64,000 bases of DNA from Terrimonas sp. (GTDB lineage Bacteria > Bacteroidota > Bacteroidia > Chitinophagales > Chitinophagaceae): assembly GCF_003075435.1 (NCBI RefSeq), contig NZ_QCZJ01000001.1, forward strand, positions 310,001 to 374,000, in the 5' to 3' direction. Shown piece by piece: positions 44,263 to 54,202 of the stretch (position 1 is the stretch's first letter; the number at the start of each line of letters is the position of its first letter). The notes beneath the pieces were generated by a model. That model had not been told where the DNA came from, did no database searches, and saw only the letters and a program-made list of their open reading frames with translations. Made by a program: the position numbers and the translations under genes.

Positions 44263-44855
44263 TTACATCTTCAACCCAATACCAATAGCCAGGTTTCTGT
44301 GCAGGCGGATACCTTGTGCCGAAGCGCTGCTCTGCAACTGTGCCAAATGATAATATCGAATATAAGTGCTCAATGCTTTATTTACATTTGCCCCAACACC
44401 AACTGCCACTGATGGCGTAAACCCTGCAATACTGAACCTGCTTTATAAAAATTCCCATTGAGGTTTTGAAATTCCCGTTTGTCATAAAATGTTGTTCGCA
44501 GAAATCCTGCGCCTATCAATGCCTCCATATATGCAATGGAAATTTTTTGACGATACCCTAACTGAGCAGCAACAGAAAACCCTTTTGCCTGTTGGGGATG
44601 ATAATATTGCATTATACCCACATGCTGAAAAATCTGCCAGTTATGCTGGTATACGTATACATATTCAGCATTCAATTGTAATCCTCTTCCATCGTTTAGC
44701 TGTCTTCTTAATCCGGGAATCCGCATTGATTCAGCATATGCGCCTGTAGTTTGTGCCAGTGCCTCCCCTTGCAAAGCCCACCTCTTTATTTTTTGCTGCG
44801 CCACACAAATGGCCGGGGTAATTATCATAACAGTTATCAATAATACTTTGTTCAT
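44263..44855 (-). pseudogene. Outer-membrane protein gene interrupted by a frameshift
   Basis: The first frame (44382-44855) codes 157 residues: signal peptide 1-20 (ICVAQQ), then beta strands such as GLQLNAEYVYVYQHNW and FSVAAQLGYRQKISIAYME. After NGNFYKAG the frame changes: reading one base earlier from about 44437 gives FSIAGFTPSVAVGVGANV, then YIRYYHLAQLQ, and ends GIGLKM at 44263, a natural barrel end. A single missing base near 44437 therefore explains the early stop. It may be a true inactivating mutation or a sequencing error. It follows the serine hydrolase gene, itself broken, with a 10-base gap. Confidence 0.75.
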
Positions 44856-44865
44856 ATTTTTAAAT

Positions 44866-45954
44866 TTAGCTGATAGCGTAATCCAGCACTTTTTCAGCCA
44901 ATTGATAGCCTGTATTTATAACAGACCTATCAGCAGCCGATGAAAGGAAAATACTTGTAGTATTAGTTTCCGGCAGGTGCATTATCACAACAGACCATCC
45001 GCCACTATGCCCTGCCCTGAGGTGGCCATCTTTATAGCGGTACTCCCATCCCAATGCAAAATCGTTCACACCTTCTACCGGTGTATAAAGTCGTTTAAAA
45101 TGTGTGGCGTCAATAAGCGTATGCTTTTGCAGCGCGCAGATGAATTTTATCATATCGCTTAAGCTGGTACAAATGCCTGCTGTGGCGTAATCAGCGTATA
45201 CATACCTGGGCGTTTCTTTTTAAAATCCCTTGCCGTCAGGTTCAAATACCCCGGGCTTGTACGTTCCAATGGTTTTACTATAGGTAAAAAAATGCGTATG
45301 CTGCATACCAAGAGGTTCCAGTATTTTTTCTACAATTATTTCTTCATATACTTTTTTATATATCTTTTCCAAAATCATGGATAGCAACACATAACCAGTT
45401 TGACCGTATCTTGTTTGTGTTCCTGGCTCAAACATCAAGGGCAGTTTTCCGGCATAATCAAGATAGGCGCTCCTGCTTAGCAATTCTTTTACTTCGAACA
45501 CAAGGGTTTTATAATCTTCATTTTCTGACGCATCCGGAATACCATCTGTATGCGATAATAACTGGCTAATGGAGACATTGTGCCATATCTGCGGCAACCC
45601 GTCTATATAATCAGATGCCTTTGCAGCCAGTTGAATCAGTCCTTCTTCAAAAGCTTTCATTATCATCACGCTGGTAAATAGTTTAGTGGCAGATGCTAAT
45701 GGGAACAAGCTTTGATCCGTTACTGCGGTATTACCTTCCGGCACTTCCATTCCCTGCCTGTATGCAGCTACCGTCTTACCGTTCTGAATCATCGCCCATG
45801 CGATGGGTGCCGTAAAAGGAATTTTTTGGGTCCGCGACCGGATAAGCCCTGTTACATCTTTTTGTAATTGATCCATGCTTTCAGTACGATGATCGTATTT
45901 TTCACATGAGAAAAAAAACAACCCGGCTATTATTATAACTAATCTTGCTTTCAT
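44866..45954 (-). pseudogene. Beta-lactamase-fold serine hydrolase lipoprotein with in-frame stop
   Basis: A class C beta-lactamase-related hydrolase (penicillin-binding or esterase type). Start at ATG 45954 gives a lipoprotein leader, lipobox FFFSC (Cys16). The SxxK motif is SATK in PLASATKLFTSV, the second motif YGQ in RYGQTGYVLL. A TAA at 45220-45222 stops the frame after EPDGKGF, but the same frame goes on with KETPRYVYADYATAG, then MIKFICALQKH, and the third motif HSG in AGHSGGW, ending VLDYAIS. The truncated form lacks the HSG motif and should be inactive. A longer N-terminal frame up to 46062 would overlap the previous gene and is not used. Confidence 0.85.
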
Positions 45955-45991
45955 ACTGTATCTCTTTAATTGTATGCTATCTGAGGTTGAA

Positions 45992-47281
45992 TTATGGTAT
46001 AAATAATCTTGCGCTGAACTTTCCCTGCGCGGTAGCTTCAGGTTTGAACTTATCGCCAACACCTACATTGCTGATGTTAAAAGCTCCCTCTGCTTTTCCG
46101 GCACTTAGTTTTGTAATATTTACATTGCCTTCACTGGCCTGCGGAGGCATGTTTGCCCCGGGTATATACATACTGTTGTATCCTTCATTAATGCCGGTTA
46201 AAAAGTGAAACCGTGTTCCACCAGCATCAAGATCAAAAGCATGGCTCCCCAACCCTCCATCCCAGGTAAGCAGGAAATGTCCTCCGCCTTCATCCTCCGG
46301 ATTGGACAGTATGTATTGAGTTCCCATTTTTACAACAGGTGAAGCAGGAAAACGTACCGGAGAACCTCCGTCAATGCTCAGCTCTATCCAGCCATCTCCC
46401 ATAATAGTAATATTGCTTACCAGTAAAAATGTGCCGGGTACAGGTGCATTCAGTTGCAGCGTAACCGTTGCTGATGTAGTTCCGTTTACTGAAGCAGGTG
46501 ACTGATATCTTACAGCATGCTTTGATATCTCAGCGATACTTCCGGCACCGGTTAATTTCCATGATTTTATAAACCTGTAAGGCAATGGAGCAGGTGTACC
46601 TACAGGATAGCCAGAATCATTATAAGGACCGTCAGGATCATTAACCAGGGGCACCAACAGGTTGTCCATATCAACCTCCGTGAATACCAGGGCATTTATG
46701 GTTTGCTTATCGCCCACATCTATAGAAGCCTTATAAGGCGTAAGGGAAATACGGTTCATCAATGACCAGTCGCTAAAATGTGTTGTACTAAAGCTTACGG
46801 TTTTGTTATTAGCATCAAAGCTATCGGCACCTGTAAATTTCCATACACCGTCATCCATTTGGTATGCAAGTCCTAATGTTTGCAATAAGCCAATGCTATC
46901 AGCATGAGCAGCCCATGCCCAGGTAATGGTAACAGGTTTTGAAAATATTTTTCCATGAGGTGTAAGTCTGAATGCACTGCCTATACCAGCTATATTAGTA
47001 TTTGTTATCGGTTCTACAGTTATCGTTGTATTGATATCCAGCGCTCCTGCGGGAATAACAATAAGCAAACTTCCATCGGCAGAACGGATAGTGCCTCCTG
47101 AAGTGCCTATAATTTTTGTAACAGCTACTCCGGTTGATATGCCGCTGGGACGTACCAGTGGAGTTATTACAAGAGGGGCATCATCTGCCTGTTTTTTTTC
47201 TTTTTTGCAGGAAACAAATAATGCGGGCAGGAAGAAAACTATAAGCATACTTATGCATACTCTTTCTACAAAAAACTTCAT
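45992..47281 (-). CDS. Lipoprotein with ZU5-like domain
   Basis: A 429-residue lipoprotein (lipobox ALFVSC, Cys25) of unknown function. The segment around residues 55-150 (IIGTSGGTIRSADGSLLIVI, then PAGALDINTTITVEPI, then RLTPHGKIFSKPVTITW) is the pattern of ZU5-like beta domains in bacterial surface proteins, and DGVWKFTG plus STTHFSDWSLM is its usual continuation. The C-terminal half is beta-rich without a known domain. It lies 39 bases after the neighbouring lipoprotein gene and 37 bases before the broken serine hydrolase, all leftward, so the four genes may form one unit. Confidence 0.82.
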   Translation of the reverse strand: MKFFVERVCISMLIVFFLPALFVSCKKEKKQADDAPLVITPLVRPSGISTGVAVTKIIGTSGGTIRSADGSLLIVIPAGALDINTTITVEPITNTNIAGIGSAFRLTPHGKIFSKPVTITWAWAAHADSIGLLQTLGLAYQMDDGVWKFTGADSFDANNKTVSFSTTHFSDWSLMNRISLTPYKASIDVGDKQTINALVFTEVDMDNLLVPLVNDPDGPYNDSGYPVGTPAPLPYRFIKSWKLTGAGSIAEISKHAVRYQSPASVNGTTSATVTLQLNAPVPGTFLLVSNITIMGDGWIELSIDGGSPVRFPASPVVKMGTQYILSNPEDEGGGHFLLTWDGGLGSHAFDLDAGGTRFHFLTGINEGYNSMYIPGANMPPQASEGNVNITKLSAGKAEGAFNISNVGVGDKFKPEATAQGKFSARLFIP

Positions 47282-47320
47282 TTAAAATATTTAATGGTAA
47301 ATAAAAACAGGAATATGATT

Positions 47321-48868
47321 TTAATAAACAAACACTTTACGAATGCTGTAGGTGTCGGCTTTGGTATTATATGAACGATATTTTGTTGTCACTTCTTTAG
47401 GATATCCGCCTTCCCCGTACACATAACTGATGGCATACGCTTCATTTTCAGGATAACCACCGTACCATGTTTTCCACTGAACCTCCAGGTTGTGTTTTGT
47501 ATATTGGGTAAGCTCCATATCAGGAATAGCGAGGTGTGCATAAGGATTTATCCCGGAGTCATGACTGTATATACCTTCCTCCCTGCTTCCATTGCTGTTT
47601 GCCCTCACATCAGTTAAAACACGTCCTCCATACATGGTTTTACTGAAATAAGAAGCCGGGCGCCCATCACTGTAATTGTATTGTATATCTATCCGGTAAT
47701 CCTGGCTGATGCCCACCCTCGTATCAAGCAGTGTATAATTTACTACAGCGTTTATATTTACCGCGCTTCCTGCCTCAGCCATAGCAATAACCCTTCCCCC
47801 GGTATTGTCATATTGCACAGTGGTTGTTTTAAACAATGCATTGTTTTCATCATAGCTGCGGATAGTGGTGATTTTGCCATTGGTATATTCATACAGGTCT
47901 TTCTGGGCTATATAGTTAGACATATCTGCACGTTTCGCCATCACCTGTCTTTGTATAACTGCTCCATCCGGCTGATAACTATAATCCGTTTTTGTTAATG
48001 CGGTGCTTGTATTACCCACAATTTTAAGCTCGTATACAGTTTTCAGTTTTTGCGCGGCTACTTCACCTCCTATATCATATACTGCGTTTTCGTGTATTTC
48101 ATTTTTATACAGGATTATTTCATCATAAGCACCCCATTTGGATACAGAGAGCTGATGCTTTTGTCCTTTTGCGGAAAGATAAACACCTTGTGTACCTGCC
48201 GCGAGGTAATGAATATTATAGGTCATTTCATTTTTTACATCCCAGCTTTTCACGATCAGTTGAACAGGAATGCTATCATATATAATATCACCAACTTTAA
48301 TAATGGGGCGGATATAGATAAGCTTATCCATTTCCGTTTCCGGGTTACGATTACCGAAACAGCCTGCAGGGTATCCAAAACTTTCAGGAGTATCTGTATT
48401 GCTTACTGTAATAATTTCTGCAGGAATGGCTTTTTCTGCTTTATCGTCTAATGTAAAAGCAATATGCAGTGGCTTATTAACCGATAACGCCTTAGCAGAC
48501 CCTGCAACAGGGGTTGCAAATCTCACTATACCGGCACTGTTTTTAAGGATGAGTTTTTTGATTGTATAATTTCCTTTTGCAAGCGTAAGTGTGCCGGTGC
48601 GGTATTGCTGATTGGAAACAACAGGTATGGAAATATTGGTATCTCCTGCAGGTGTTTGTGCATTTTCAATAGTCAATACAGCTATCAGGCTATCCTGCCC
48701 CACCTGGCTGTTATCCAGGTTTTCAAAAACAATCTTAAAATCTCTCCGGGTACTTGTATCTGCCGGCACAGGTTTAACAGGGTCAGGAATATTAACAGGA
48801 ACTTTTTTGCAGGATATAAATGCAACAGTTAAAAAAATAAGCACGTTAAAAAAAGTATTCTTTTTCAT
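47321..48868 (-). CDS. Large lipoprotein of unknown function
   Basis: A 515-residue lipoprotein starting at ATG 48868, with leader MKKNTFFNVLIFLTVAFISC and Cys20 as lipidation site. A frame extension of 14 residues upstream is unlikely. About 60-145 is a beta-sandwich-like region (FKIVFENLD, then TGTLTLAKGNYTIKKLIL). The C-terminal part has repeated Y-rich phrases (YEYTNGKITTIRSYDENNAL, then QYNYSDGRPASYFSK) that resemble RHS/YD-type or DUF4595-like beta segments. Probably a surface or periplasmic lipoprotein of the same unit as the ZU5-like lipoprotein. Confidence 0.78.
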   Translation of the reverse strand: MKKNTFFNVLIFLTVAFISCKKVPVNIPDPVKPVPADTSTRRDFKIVFENLDNSQVGQDSLIAVLTIENAQTPAGDTNISIPVVSNQQYRTGTLTLAKGNYTIKKLILKNSAGIVRFATPVAGSAKALSVNKPLHIAFTLDDKAEKAIPAEIITVSNTDTPESFGYPAGCFGNRNPETEMDKLIYIRPIIKVGDIIYDSIPVQLIVKSWDVKNEMTYNIHYLAAGTQGVYLSAKGQKHQLSVSKWGAYDEIILYKNEIHENAVYDIGGEVAAQKLKTVYELKIVGNTSTALTKTDYSYQPDGAVIQRQVMAKRADMSNYIAQKDLYEYTNGKITTIRSYDENNALFKTTTVQYDNTGGRVIAMAEAGSAVNINAVVNYTLLDTRVGISQDYRIDIQYNYSDGRPASYFSKTMYGGRVLTDVRANSNGSREEGIYSHDSGINPYAHLAIPDMELTQYTKHNLEVQWKTWYGGYPENEAYAISYVYGEGGYPKEVTTKYRSYNTKADTYSIRKVFVY

Positions 48869-48949
48869 GATTGTATTATTGTTATTATGGTTTATGCATA
48901 GCAATGCCATTACAACATTTGCCGTTTAAAAAATCATATATAAAACCAG

Positions 48950-49591
48950 TTAAAGGATGCGGTCTTTTAACGCCTTGGCCACTGCGGCGCTTTTAGAATT
49001 TACCTGTAGTTTTTCATAAATGCTTCGTATGTGAGAGCGAACGGTATCAATAGAAATATTGAGTGATGAGGCTACCATTTTATAGCTATTGCCATCTACC
49101 AGTGATTTCAACACCTGCTTTTCTTTTTCTGAAAGACCATAGTTTTGAGTGCCGGGTGACATGCCGGCAAACATTTGCAATACCTGTGTTGCGATAGATG
49201 AATTCATGGGAGCGCCACCATCATTTACATCTTTTATAGCATTGATAATAGCATCCGGTGTACTTTTCTTCAGCACATAACCATTTGCCCCAAGGCGGAT
49301 GGCATCATAAATGTTTTTATTATTGTCGAAAACAGTAAGCATTATGATCTTTACCGTGAGATTTTTTTGACGGATCATCCGTACACCATCCATGCCCGTA
49401 GCCCCCGGCATATCAATATCCATCAGTATCACATCCGGCTTCAACATTTCAATATCCGCTACCGCGGTTTCACAATTATTGAAATTTCCCACCACTTCAA
49501 ATCCTTCCGCCTGATCTAATAAAAGTGTGATGGCTTCCCTGAACTGGTCAGCATCATCATACAATAAAACCCGTATTTGTTTATTAGTCAT
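48950..49591 (-). CDS. LuxR/NarL-type response regulator
   Basis: A 213-residue DNA-binding response regulator. The receiver domain (1-120) has acidic residues YDDADQ, phosphoacceptor Asp58 in VILMDIDMPG, Thr in IIMLTVFDN and Lys in GYVLKKSTP. The HTH (about 150-210) reads LSEKEKQVLKSLVDGNSYKM, then VASSLNISIDTVRSHIRSIY. It follows the large histidine kinase after 58 bases and is most likely its partner. It would regulate a target such as the lipoprotein genes that follow 81 bases downstream. Confidence 0.93.
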   Translation of the reverse strand: MTNKQIRVLLYDDADQFREAITLLLDQAEGFEVVGNFNNCETAVADIEMLKPDVILMDIDMPGATGMDGVRMIRQKNLTVKIIMLTVFDNNKNIYDAIRLGANGYVLKKSTPDAIINAIKDVNDGGAPMNSSIATQVLQMFAGMSPGTQNYGLSEKEKQVLKSLVDGNSYKMVASSLNISIDTVRSHIRSIYEKLQVNSKSAAVAKALKDRIL

Positions 49592-49649
49592 TTTGTTTTA
49601 AGTTGATATTGCAAATATCAGTTACCGGTTACTTCAATACAACGCATAT

Positions 49650-52600
49650 TTATGCGATGGGCATAGATAATTGTATAGTGGTGCCTTTTCCGGGTTCAGA
49701 TTTAACAAATAGTTGCCCTTTTATATTTGTTGCGCGCTTTTGCATATTTTTCAGCCCGTTGCCCCTTACAACAGATATATCTGCCGGCGTTCTGAAACCC
49801 TTACCATTATCTTCAATAACCAATATAAAATCCGATCCTTTTTTTGTGAGTGTAAATACAACGCCGGTACAATCCGCATACTTTATAATATTATTCAGTG
49901 CTTCTTTAAATACAAGGAATATTTCACGCCTTGCTTCCATTGATAAACGAAGCTCGGGCACAGAAGAGTTTACGTCAAAACGATATTCAATCTGCCTAGG
50001 CTCCAACACTGCACCGGCGGTTTCTTTCATTCTTGCAATAATTTTAGCAATACTGTCATTAGCAGGATTAATGCTCCATACAATATCGTCCATTGCTTCC
50101 ATCATTTGAGAAGTGCTGGTGTTGATGGTGCTCATATATTCCCGGTTCCTGGTTTCATCTAAAGGCTTTTGCTGCAGCGCCATATTGCTGAGAATATTAA
50201 TGGTACTTAGTGTAGACCCCATATCATCGTGCAGATCCCGGGCAAGGCGGCTGCGTACTCTTTCTACATGTAATAGCTTTTGCAGCCGGAGGCGATGGAG
50301 ATAAAAAAGCAGGGAGGCAAAAACTGTTACAAGCAGCATATAAAACCAGGTTGTTTTCCAAAAAGGAGGAGCAATAAAAAGATGCAATGAAGTAATATGC
50401 TGCGAATATTGTCCTGCTTCATTTTTTGCGCGTACAAGAAAACGATACCTGCCGTGGGGCAATACATTATACTTAACAGGTGCGGGCGTACTTTGCGTGC
50501 TCCATGCTTTATCTAGGCCTTCAAGCTTATATTCATACACCAGCTTTCCTCTTTGCCTGAAAGCCAGTGCTGCAAATTCAACAGCAAAAGCCCTGTGCTC
50601 ATACAATATGGAAATTTCTTTTAGCTTATCCAGTGAATCCGGGGGCAGGTACCTGTTATTCAATTGAAAGCCTGTTATAGTTACATCGGGAGGCTGAACA
50701 GATGTATTATAATCTGCCGGATCAAATACTACCAGGTGCTGGTTACCTCCAAACACCATCCTGCCGGAGCGGAGCATTATGCTTCTTTCGGGTATATAGC
50801 TGTTATTGTGGATTGTAAGCAATCCATCCTGTTGTGAATATTTTGTAAGCGTTCTGGTATCCAGGTTCAGTTTGCAAATTCCGTTTGAGCCTCCCAGCCA
50901 ATAATAATTGTCGGCGTCTTTTTGTAAAGTGTATATTGTTCCCGGAGGAGATATATTGTTTACATCAATATTAACCTCAAAGGTTTTACTATTCACGGTT
51001 GCCAATTTTTCTCCCGCAATAATGCAAAGCGAATCATTTGCCCTGAGTATATCTTTAACCCTCGTAATAAAGCCGCCCCCGGTTTTTTGCACATCTATTG
51101 AATGAATAATCTTTTTACTGTCAGTATCTATTATATCTATTCCTTTACCATTAACAGCTACCCATATATACCGGTTATTGATCAGTACCATCCGGCTAAT
51201 GGCTCCACTTAAAGCACATATTTGTGTAAGAGCCCTGTCCTTCGGCAGCTGAGCCGAAGGATTAAGCGTAAATATATTTCCATCATTAAGCCCGATCCAG
51301 AGTAAGCCCCTGCTATCTCTTGTAATCTGCCTGACGGCGTTATTTTTGAAAACAGGAGGCTGGTATAAGACAGTTTTTTTACTTTGAAGATTATAGCTGA
51401 GTAACTTTCCTTCATGAAAACCTATCCACATATTACCCTGGTTATCTTCACAAAGCGTCCAGGCCATTTTCGCAAAATCACCCAGGTCATTTATTTCATT
51501 TACAGGTCTTGTATCAGGATCCGAATAATTGTTGTTTAACAAAAATATCCCCCTGCCCCAGGTAGCGATCCATAAATTATCATTATGATCCTGCGCCAGG
51601 CCGCTTACAACGCTCCTGTTTTGCTCCTGGCTGAAAACAATGTGGAGATTTTTTAAAATATTGCTGGTATAATAAAGCCCGTTATCTGTAGCTGCCCAGA
51701 TAATTCCCTCCTCATCCTGTAATACATCAGACACGGAGTTAAATTGAATACCATAAGGATTACTGATATGAGATTTCAGGTTATAAAAATTCAGTCCACT
51801 CCTTATGCGAAAATAATTTAACCCATATACAGCCGTAGTGGAATCGTTAATATTTTTCAGCCCATATATTTCAAAATAGCTGTTGTTCTCAGCATGATTC
51901 AGGAAAGCTGTATCTGGCTCAAATATATTGGTAAGGCTGTTATAAAAAAGAAACCGGGAAATACTGTTATTGTTTTCGAGCAGCCAGTAAACGTTTTTAT
52001 TATCTATAAAAAAATCTGAAATGCGCTGAAGTGTTTTTTTCTCCGCTAACAGAGGTTCGTTCTGAACCTTATTAGATGCGGTATAATAATTTTTTGTGGC
52101 TTTATCCCAATAGCCCAAACCTTTGGAGCTTACAATCCAGTATCTGCCTTTTGCCAGGTCTTCCGCAACATCAAGTATTTTTAAATGACCGGGGATTTTA
52201 AAAGGATTATGCCTGGTGGAAAAGCTGCTTGTTTCCTCGTCAAAATACTGGTAATTTTTTCCTGTAAGCTGCAGGCAAACATTCCCTGACGCATCTTTCC
52301 GCAACCATATCGTGGAACTATTATGTATTGCTTCACTGTTTTCATAAGCAACAGGAGTAAAAACAAATGTTGTAGTGTTGAGAATTCCAACACGTTTTCC
52401 CATCCTTATCCAAACCCTGTTAGCGAGGTCTGAAAAAATCTGCTCTGTACGTTCATTTATTATGGTTCTGAAACGGTTGCCGTCATAACGCTGTAGCCCG
52501 TTTTCGGTTCCAAGCCATAAATAACCTGTTTTATCCTGCCACACCGCCCTCACATTATTAGATAACAATCCATCGCTCATTGAAAGGCGGTTAAAAATAT

Positions 52601-52670
52601 AATGTTGTGAATAGCCGGAACGACAAAAAGAAACCAGTACAGCCAGGAGCGTAAACAATCTCAGGAACAT
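49650..52670 (-). CDS. Histidine kinase with periplasmic two-component propeller sensor
   Basis: A 1006-residue inner-membrane sensor kinase. Signal peptide 1-22 (ends GYSQ); about 25-660 holds propeller repeats with phrases such as DKTGYLWLGTENGLQRYD, DEEGIIWAATDNGLYY and DSRGLLWIGLNDG; about 690-755 is a Y_Y_Y domain (LEGLDKAWSTQSTPAPVKYN, then GRYRFLVRAKNEAG); one membrane span at about 770-787; the phosphoacceptor His is near residue 813 in LARDLHDDMGSTLS (HisKA_3 type); the ATPase domain ends EPGKGTTIQLSMPIA with DNGKGF. This is the Bacteroidota layout of kinases sensing periplasmic ligands, often glycans. It lacks a fused regulator domain and works with the gene after it. Confidence 0.93.
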   Translation of the reverse strand: MFLRLFTLLAVLVSFCRSGYSQHYIFNRLSMSDGLLSNNVRAVWQDKTGYLWLGTENGLQRYDGNRFRTIINERTEQIFSDLANRVWIRMGKRVGILNTTTFVFTPVAYENSEAIHNSSTIWLRKDASGNVCLQLTGKNYQYFDEETSSFSTRHNPFKIPGHLKILDVAEDLAKGRYWIVSSKGLGYWDKATKNYYTASNKVQNEPLLAEKKTLQRISDFFIDNKNVYWLLENNNSISRFLFYNSLTNIFEPDTAFLNHAENNSYFEIYGLKNINDSTTAVYGLNYFRIRSGLNFYNLKSHISNPYGIQFNSVSDVLQDEEGIIWAATDNGLYYTSNILKNLHIVFSQEQNRSVVSGLAQDHNDNLWIATWGRGIFLLNNNYSDPDTRPVNEINDLGDFAKMAWTLCEDNQGNMWIGFHEGKLLSYNLQSKKTVLYQPPVFKNNAVRQITRDSRGLLWIGLNDGNIFTLNPSAQLPKDRALTQICALSGAISRMVLINNRYIWVAVNGKGIDIIDTDSKKIIHSIDVQKTGGGFITRVKDILRANDSLCIIAGEKLATVNSKTFEVNIDVNNISPPGTIYTLQKDADNYYWLGGSNGICKLNLDTRTLTKYSQQDGLLTIHNNSYIPERSIMLRSGRMVFGGNQHLVVFDPADYNTSVQPPDVTITGFQLNNRYLPPDSLDKLKEISILYEHRAFAVEFAALAFRQRGKLVYEYKLEGLDKAWSTQSTPAPVKYNVLPHGRYRFLVRAKNEAGQYSQHITSLHLFIAPPFWKTTWFYMLLVTVFASLLFYLHRLRLQKLLHVERVRSRLARDLHDDMGSTLSTINILSNMALQQKPLDETRNREYMSTINTSTSQMMEAMDDIVWSINPANDSIAKIIARMKETAGAVLEPRQIEYRFDVNSSVPELRLSMEARREIFLVFKEALNNIIKYADCTGVVFTLTKKGSDFILVIEDNGKGFRTPADISVVRGNGLKNMQKRATNIKGQLFVKSEPGKGTTIQLSMPIA

Positions 52671-52702
52671 TCCACTAAATTAACGGAAACCAGTTAGATG
52701 AG

Positions 52703-52720
52703 ATAGCATATCTATGCTAT
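52703..52720. promoter_or_regulatory. Palindrome upstream of the kinase gene
   Basis: ATAGCATA (52703-52710), TC, TATGCTAT (52713-52720): 8-base arms around a 2-base centre, 33 bases before the start of the kinase gene. It could be an autoregulatory site of the response regulator. Confidence 0.45.
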
Positions 52721-52870
52721 TGAATATATTTCTGAAATTGTCAAAAAAATTAGTTTCTACCTGGTTCAGGATAATTTGCCGGACATCCCGGATTTTTTAA
52801 ATTTCCAACCTACAATTATTATTATACCTTCATTCTTGATACACAAAAGATATTTAAACAACAAAGCCAG

Positions 52871-54070
52871 ATGTTCAAACTAAAAGGAAAAGTTCAGCAT
52901 TATGCATGGGGCGGCTATACTTTTTTACCGCAATTACTGGGAGTAGAAAACAGCGAATACAAACCATTTGCCGAATACTGGATGGGAGCGCATACAAGCA
53001 GCCCGTCGCTGGTGGAATGGGATAAAGATCATTCCACACCGTTGAACAAACTTATAGATGAGGATAAAACCAAATGGCTGGGGGATACAGTAGCAAAAAC
53101 ATTTGGCGGTTTACCTTATTTGTTTAAAGTGCTGGATGTAAAAGATATGCTTTCCATACAGGTGCATCCTACCAAAGAAGAAGCAGAAAAAGGATATGCA
53201 AGAGAAAATGAAGCAGGCATCCCGGTTACCGCAGCCCACCGCAATTATAAAGATGATAACCATAAGCCTGAAGTAATGGTTGCGTTAAGTGAATTCTGGC
53301 TGCTGCATGGCTTCAAAGAAAAAAACGCATTGCGGCAAACCCTGAGCGAAGTTCCGGAGTTCAACGCTTTATTATCCATCTTTGATAAAGAAGGCTATTT
53401 CGGTTTGTATAAATATGTGATGGAATTGCCACAGTCCGAAGTAGATAATATGCTGGCGCCTTTACTCAAAAGATCGGAAGCCGTTTATAAAACCAATCAA
53501 TTATCAAAAGCAGAGCCGGCATATTGGGCCTGCAAAACATTACCTGACAGTGATGATCGGTATACCAATATGGATCGTGGAATTTTCTCCATCTATTTTT
53601 TTAATATTCTGCAACTGCATCCGGGTCAGGCAATATTCCAGGGGGCAGGTGTGCCTCATGCTTACCTGGAAGGACAGAATATAGAGCTGATGTCAAATTC
53701 TGATAATGTGCTGCGCGGCGGACTCACCCCCAAACATATTGATGTGCCTGAATTATTGAAACACACTTTATTTGAAGGTGTGGTTGCTAACATAATGGAT
53801 GGAGAAAAAAGAGGAGCCGAAACTGTTTATTATTGCCCTGTACCGGATTTTATAGTAAGCAAAATTGAATTGGGCAAGGATGAAAAATATACGCATACTG
53901 CTTTTTCAATAGAAATCATTTTAGTAACGGAAGGCGAAGCAACCATCACCTCAAGCAATCAAACCCTGCATGTAAAACAGGGCGAAGCTGCTATAGCAGG
54001 CGCTGCAGAAGCATATAGCATTACAACAGACACGATAACTGTATTATATAAAGCAGGTGTACCTCAATAA
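52871..54070 (+). CDS. manA: Mannose-6-phosphate isomerase, class I
   Basis: A 399-residue zinc enzyme interconverting mannose 6-phosphate and fructose 6-phosphate for glycan precursor supply or mannose use. Type I motifs are complete: KGKVQHYAWGGYTFLPQLLG at the start, zinc ligands in SIQVHPTKEEA and DDNHKPEVMVAL, then FQGAGVPHAYLEGQNIELM and SDNVLRGGLTPKHIDV. The C-terminal cupin part has TEGEATITSSNQ. It is divergent from the two-component kinase and in tandem with an acyltransferase gene 132 bases away. Confidence 0.95.
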   Translation: MFKLKGKVQHYAWGGYTFLPQLLGVENSEYKPFAEYWMGAHTSSPSLVEWDKDHSTPLNKLIDEDKTKWLGDTVAKTFGGLPYLFKVLDVKDMLSIQVHPTKEEAEKGYARENEAGIPVTAAHRNYKDDNHKPEVMVALSEFWLLHGFKEKNALRQTLSEVPEFNALLSIFDKEGYFGLYKYVMELPQSEVDNMLAPLLKRSEAVYKTNQLSKAEPAYWACKTLPDSDDRYTNMDRGIFSIYFFNILQLHPGQAIFQGAGVPHAYLEGQNIELMSNSDNVLRGGLTPKHIDVPELLKHTLFEGVVANIMDGEKRGAETVYYCPVPDFIVSKIELGKDEKYTHTAFSIEIILVTEGEATITSSNQTLHVKQGEAAIAGAAEAYSITTDTITVLYKAGVPQ

Positions 54071-54172
54071 ATCAGCATCAATTTAGTAAAATGCCAAAAT
54101 AGGGGCACATATTACATCAGTTAATGGTACATTAGTTTGCATAAAAGTAAATAACGTTGATATTCACATATA

Positions 54173-54186
54173 ATCGGTTAACCGAT
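54173..54186. promoter_or_regulatory. Perfect palindrome before the acyltransferase gene
   Basis: ATCGGTTAACCGAT reads the same on both strands and lies 16 bases before the ATG at 54203. Its C-G pairs around a TTAA centre resemble LacI-family operators. No LacI-type gene is in the window. Confidence 0.5.
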
Positions 54187-54202
54187 CTGGAAAATAATAA
54201 AT

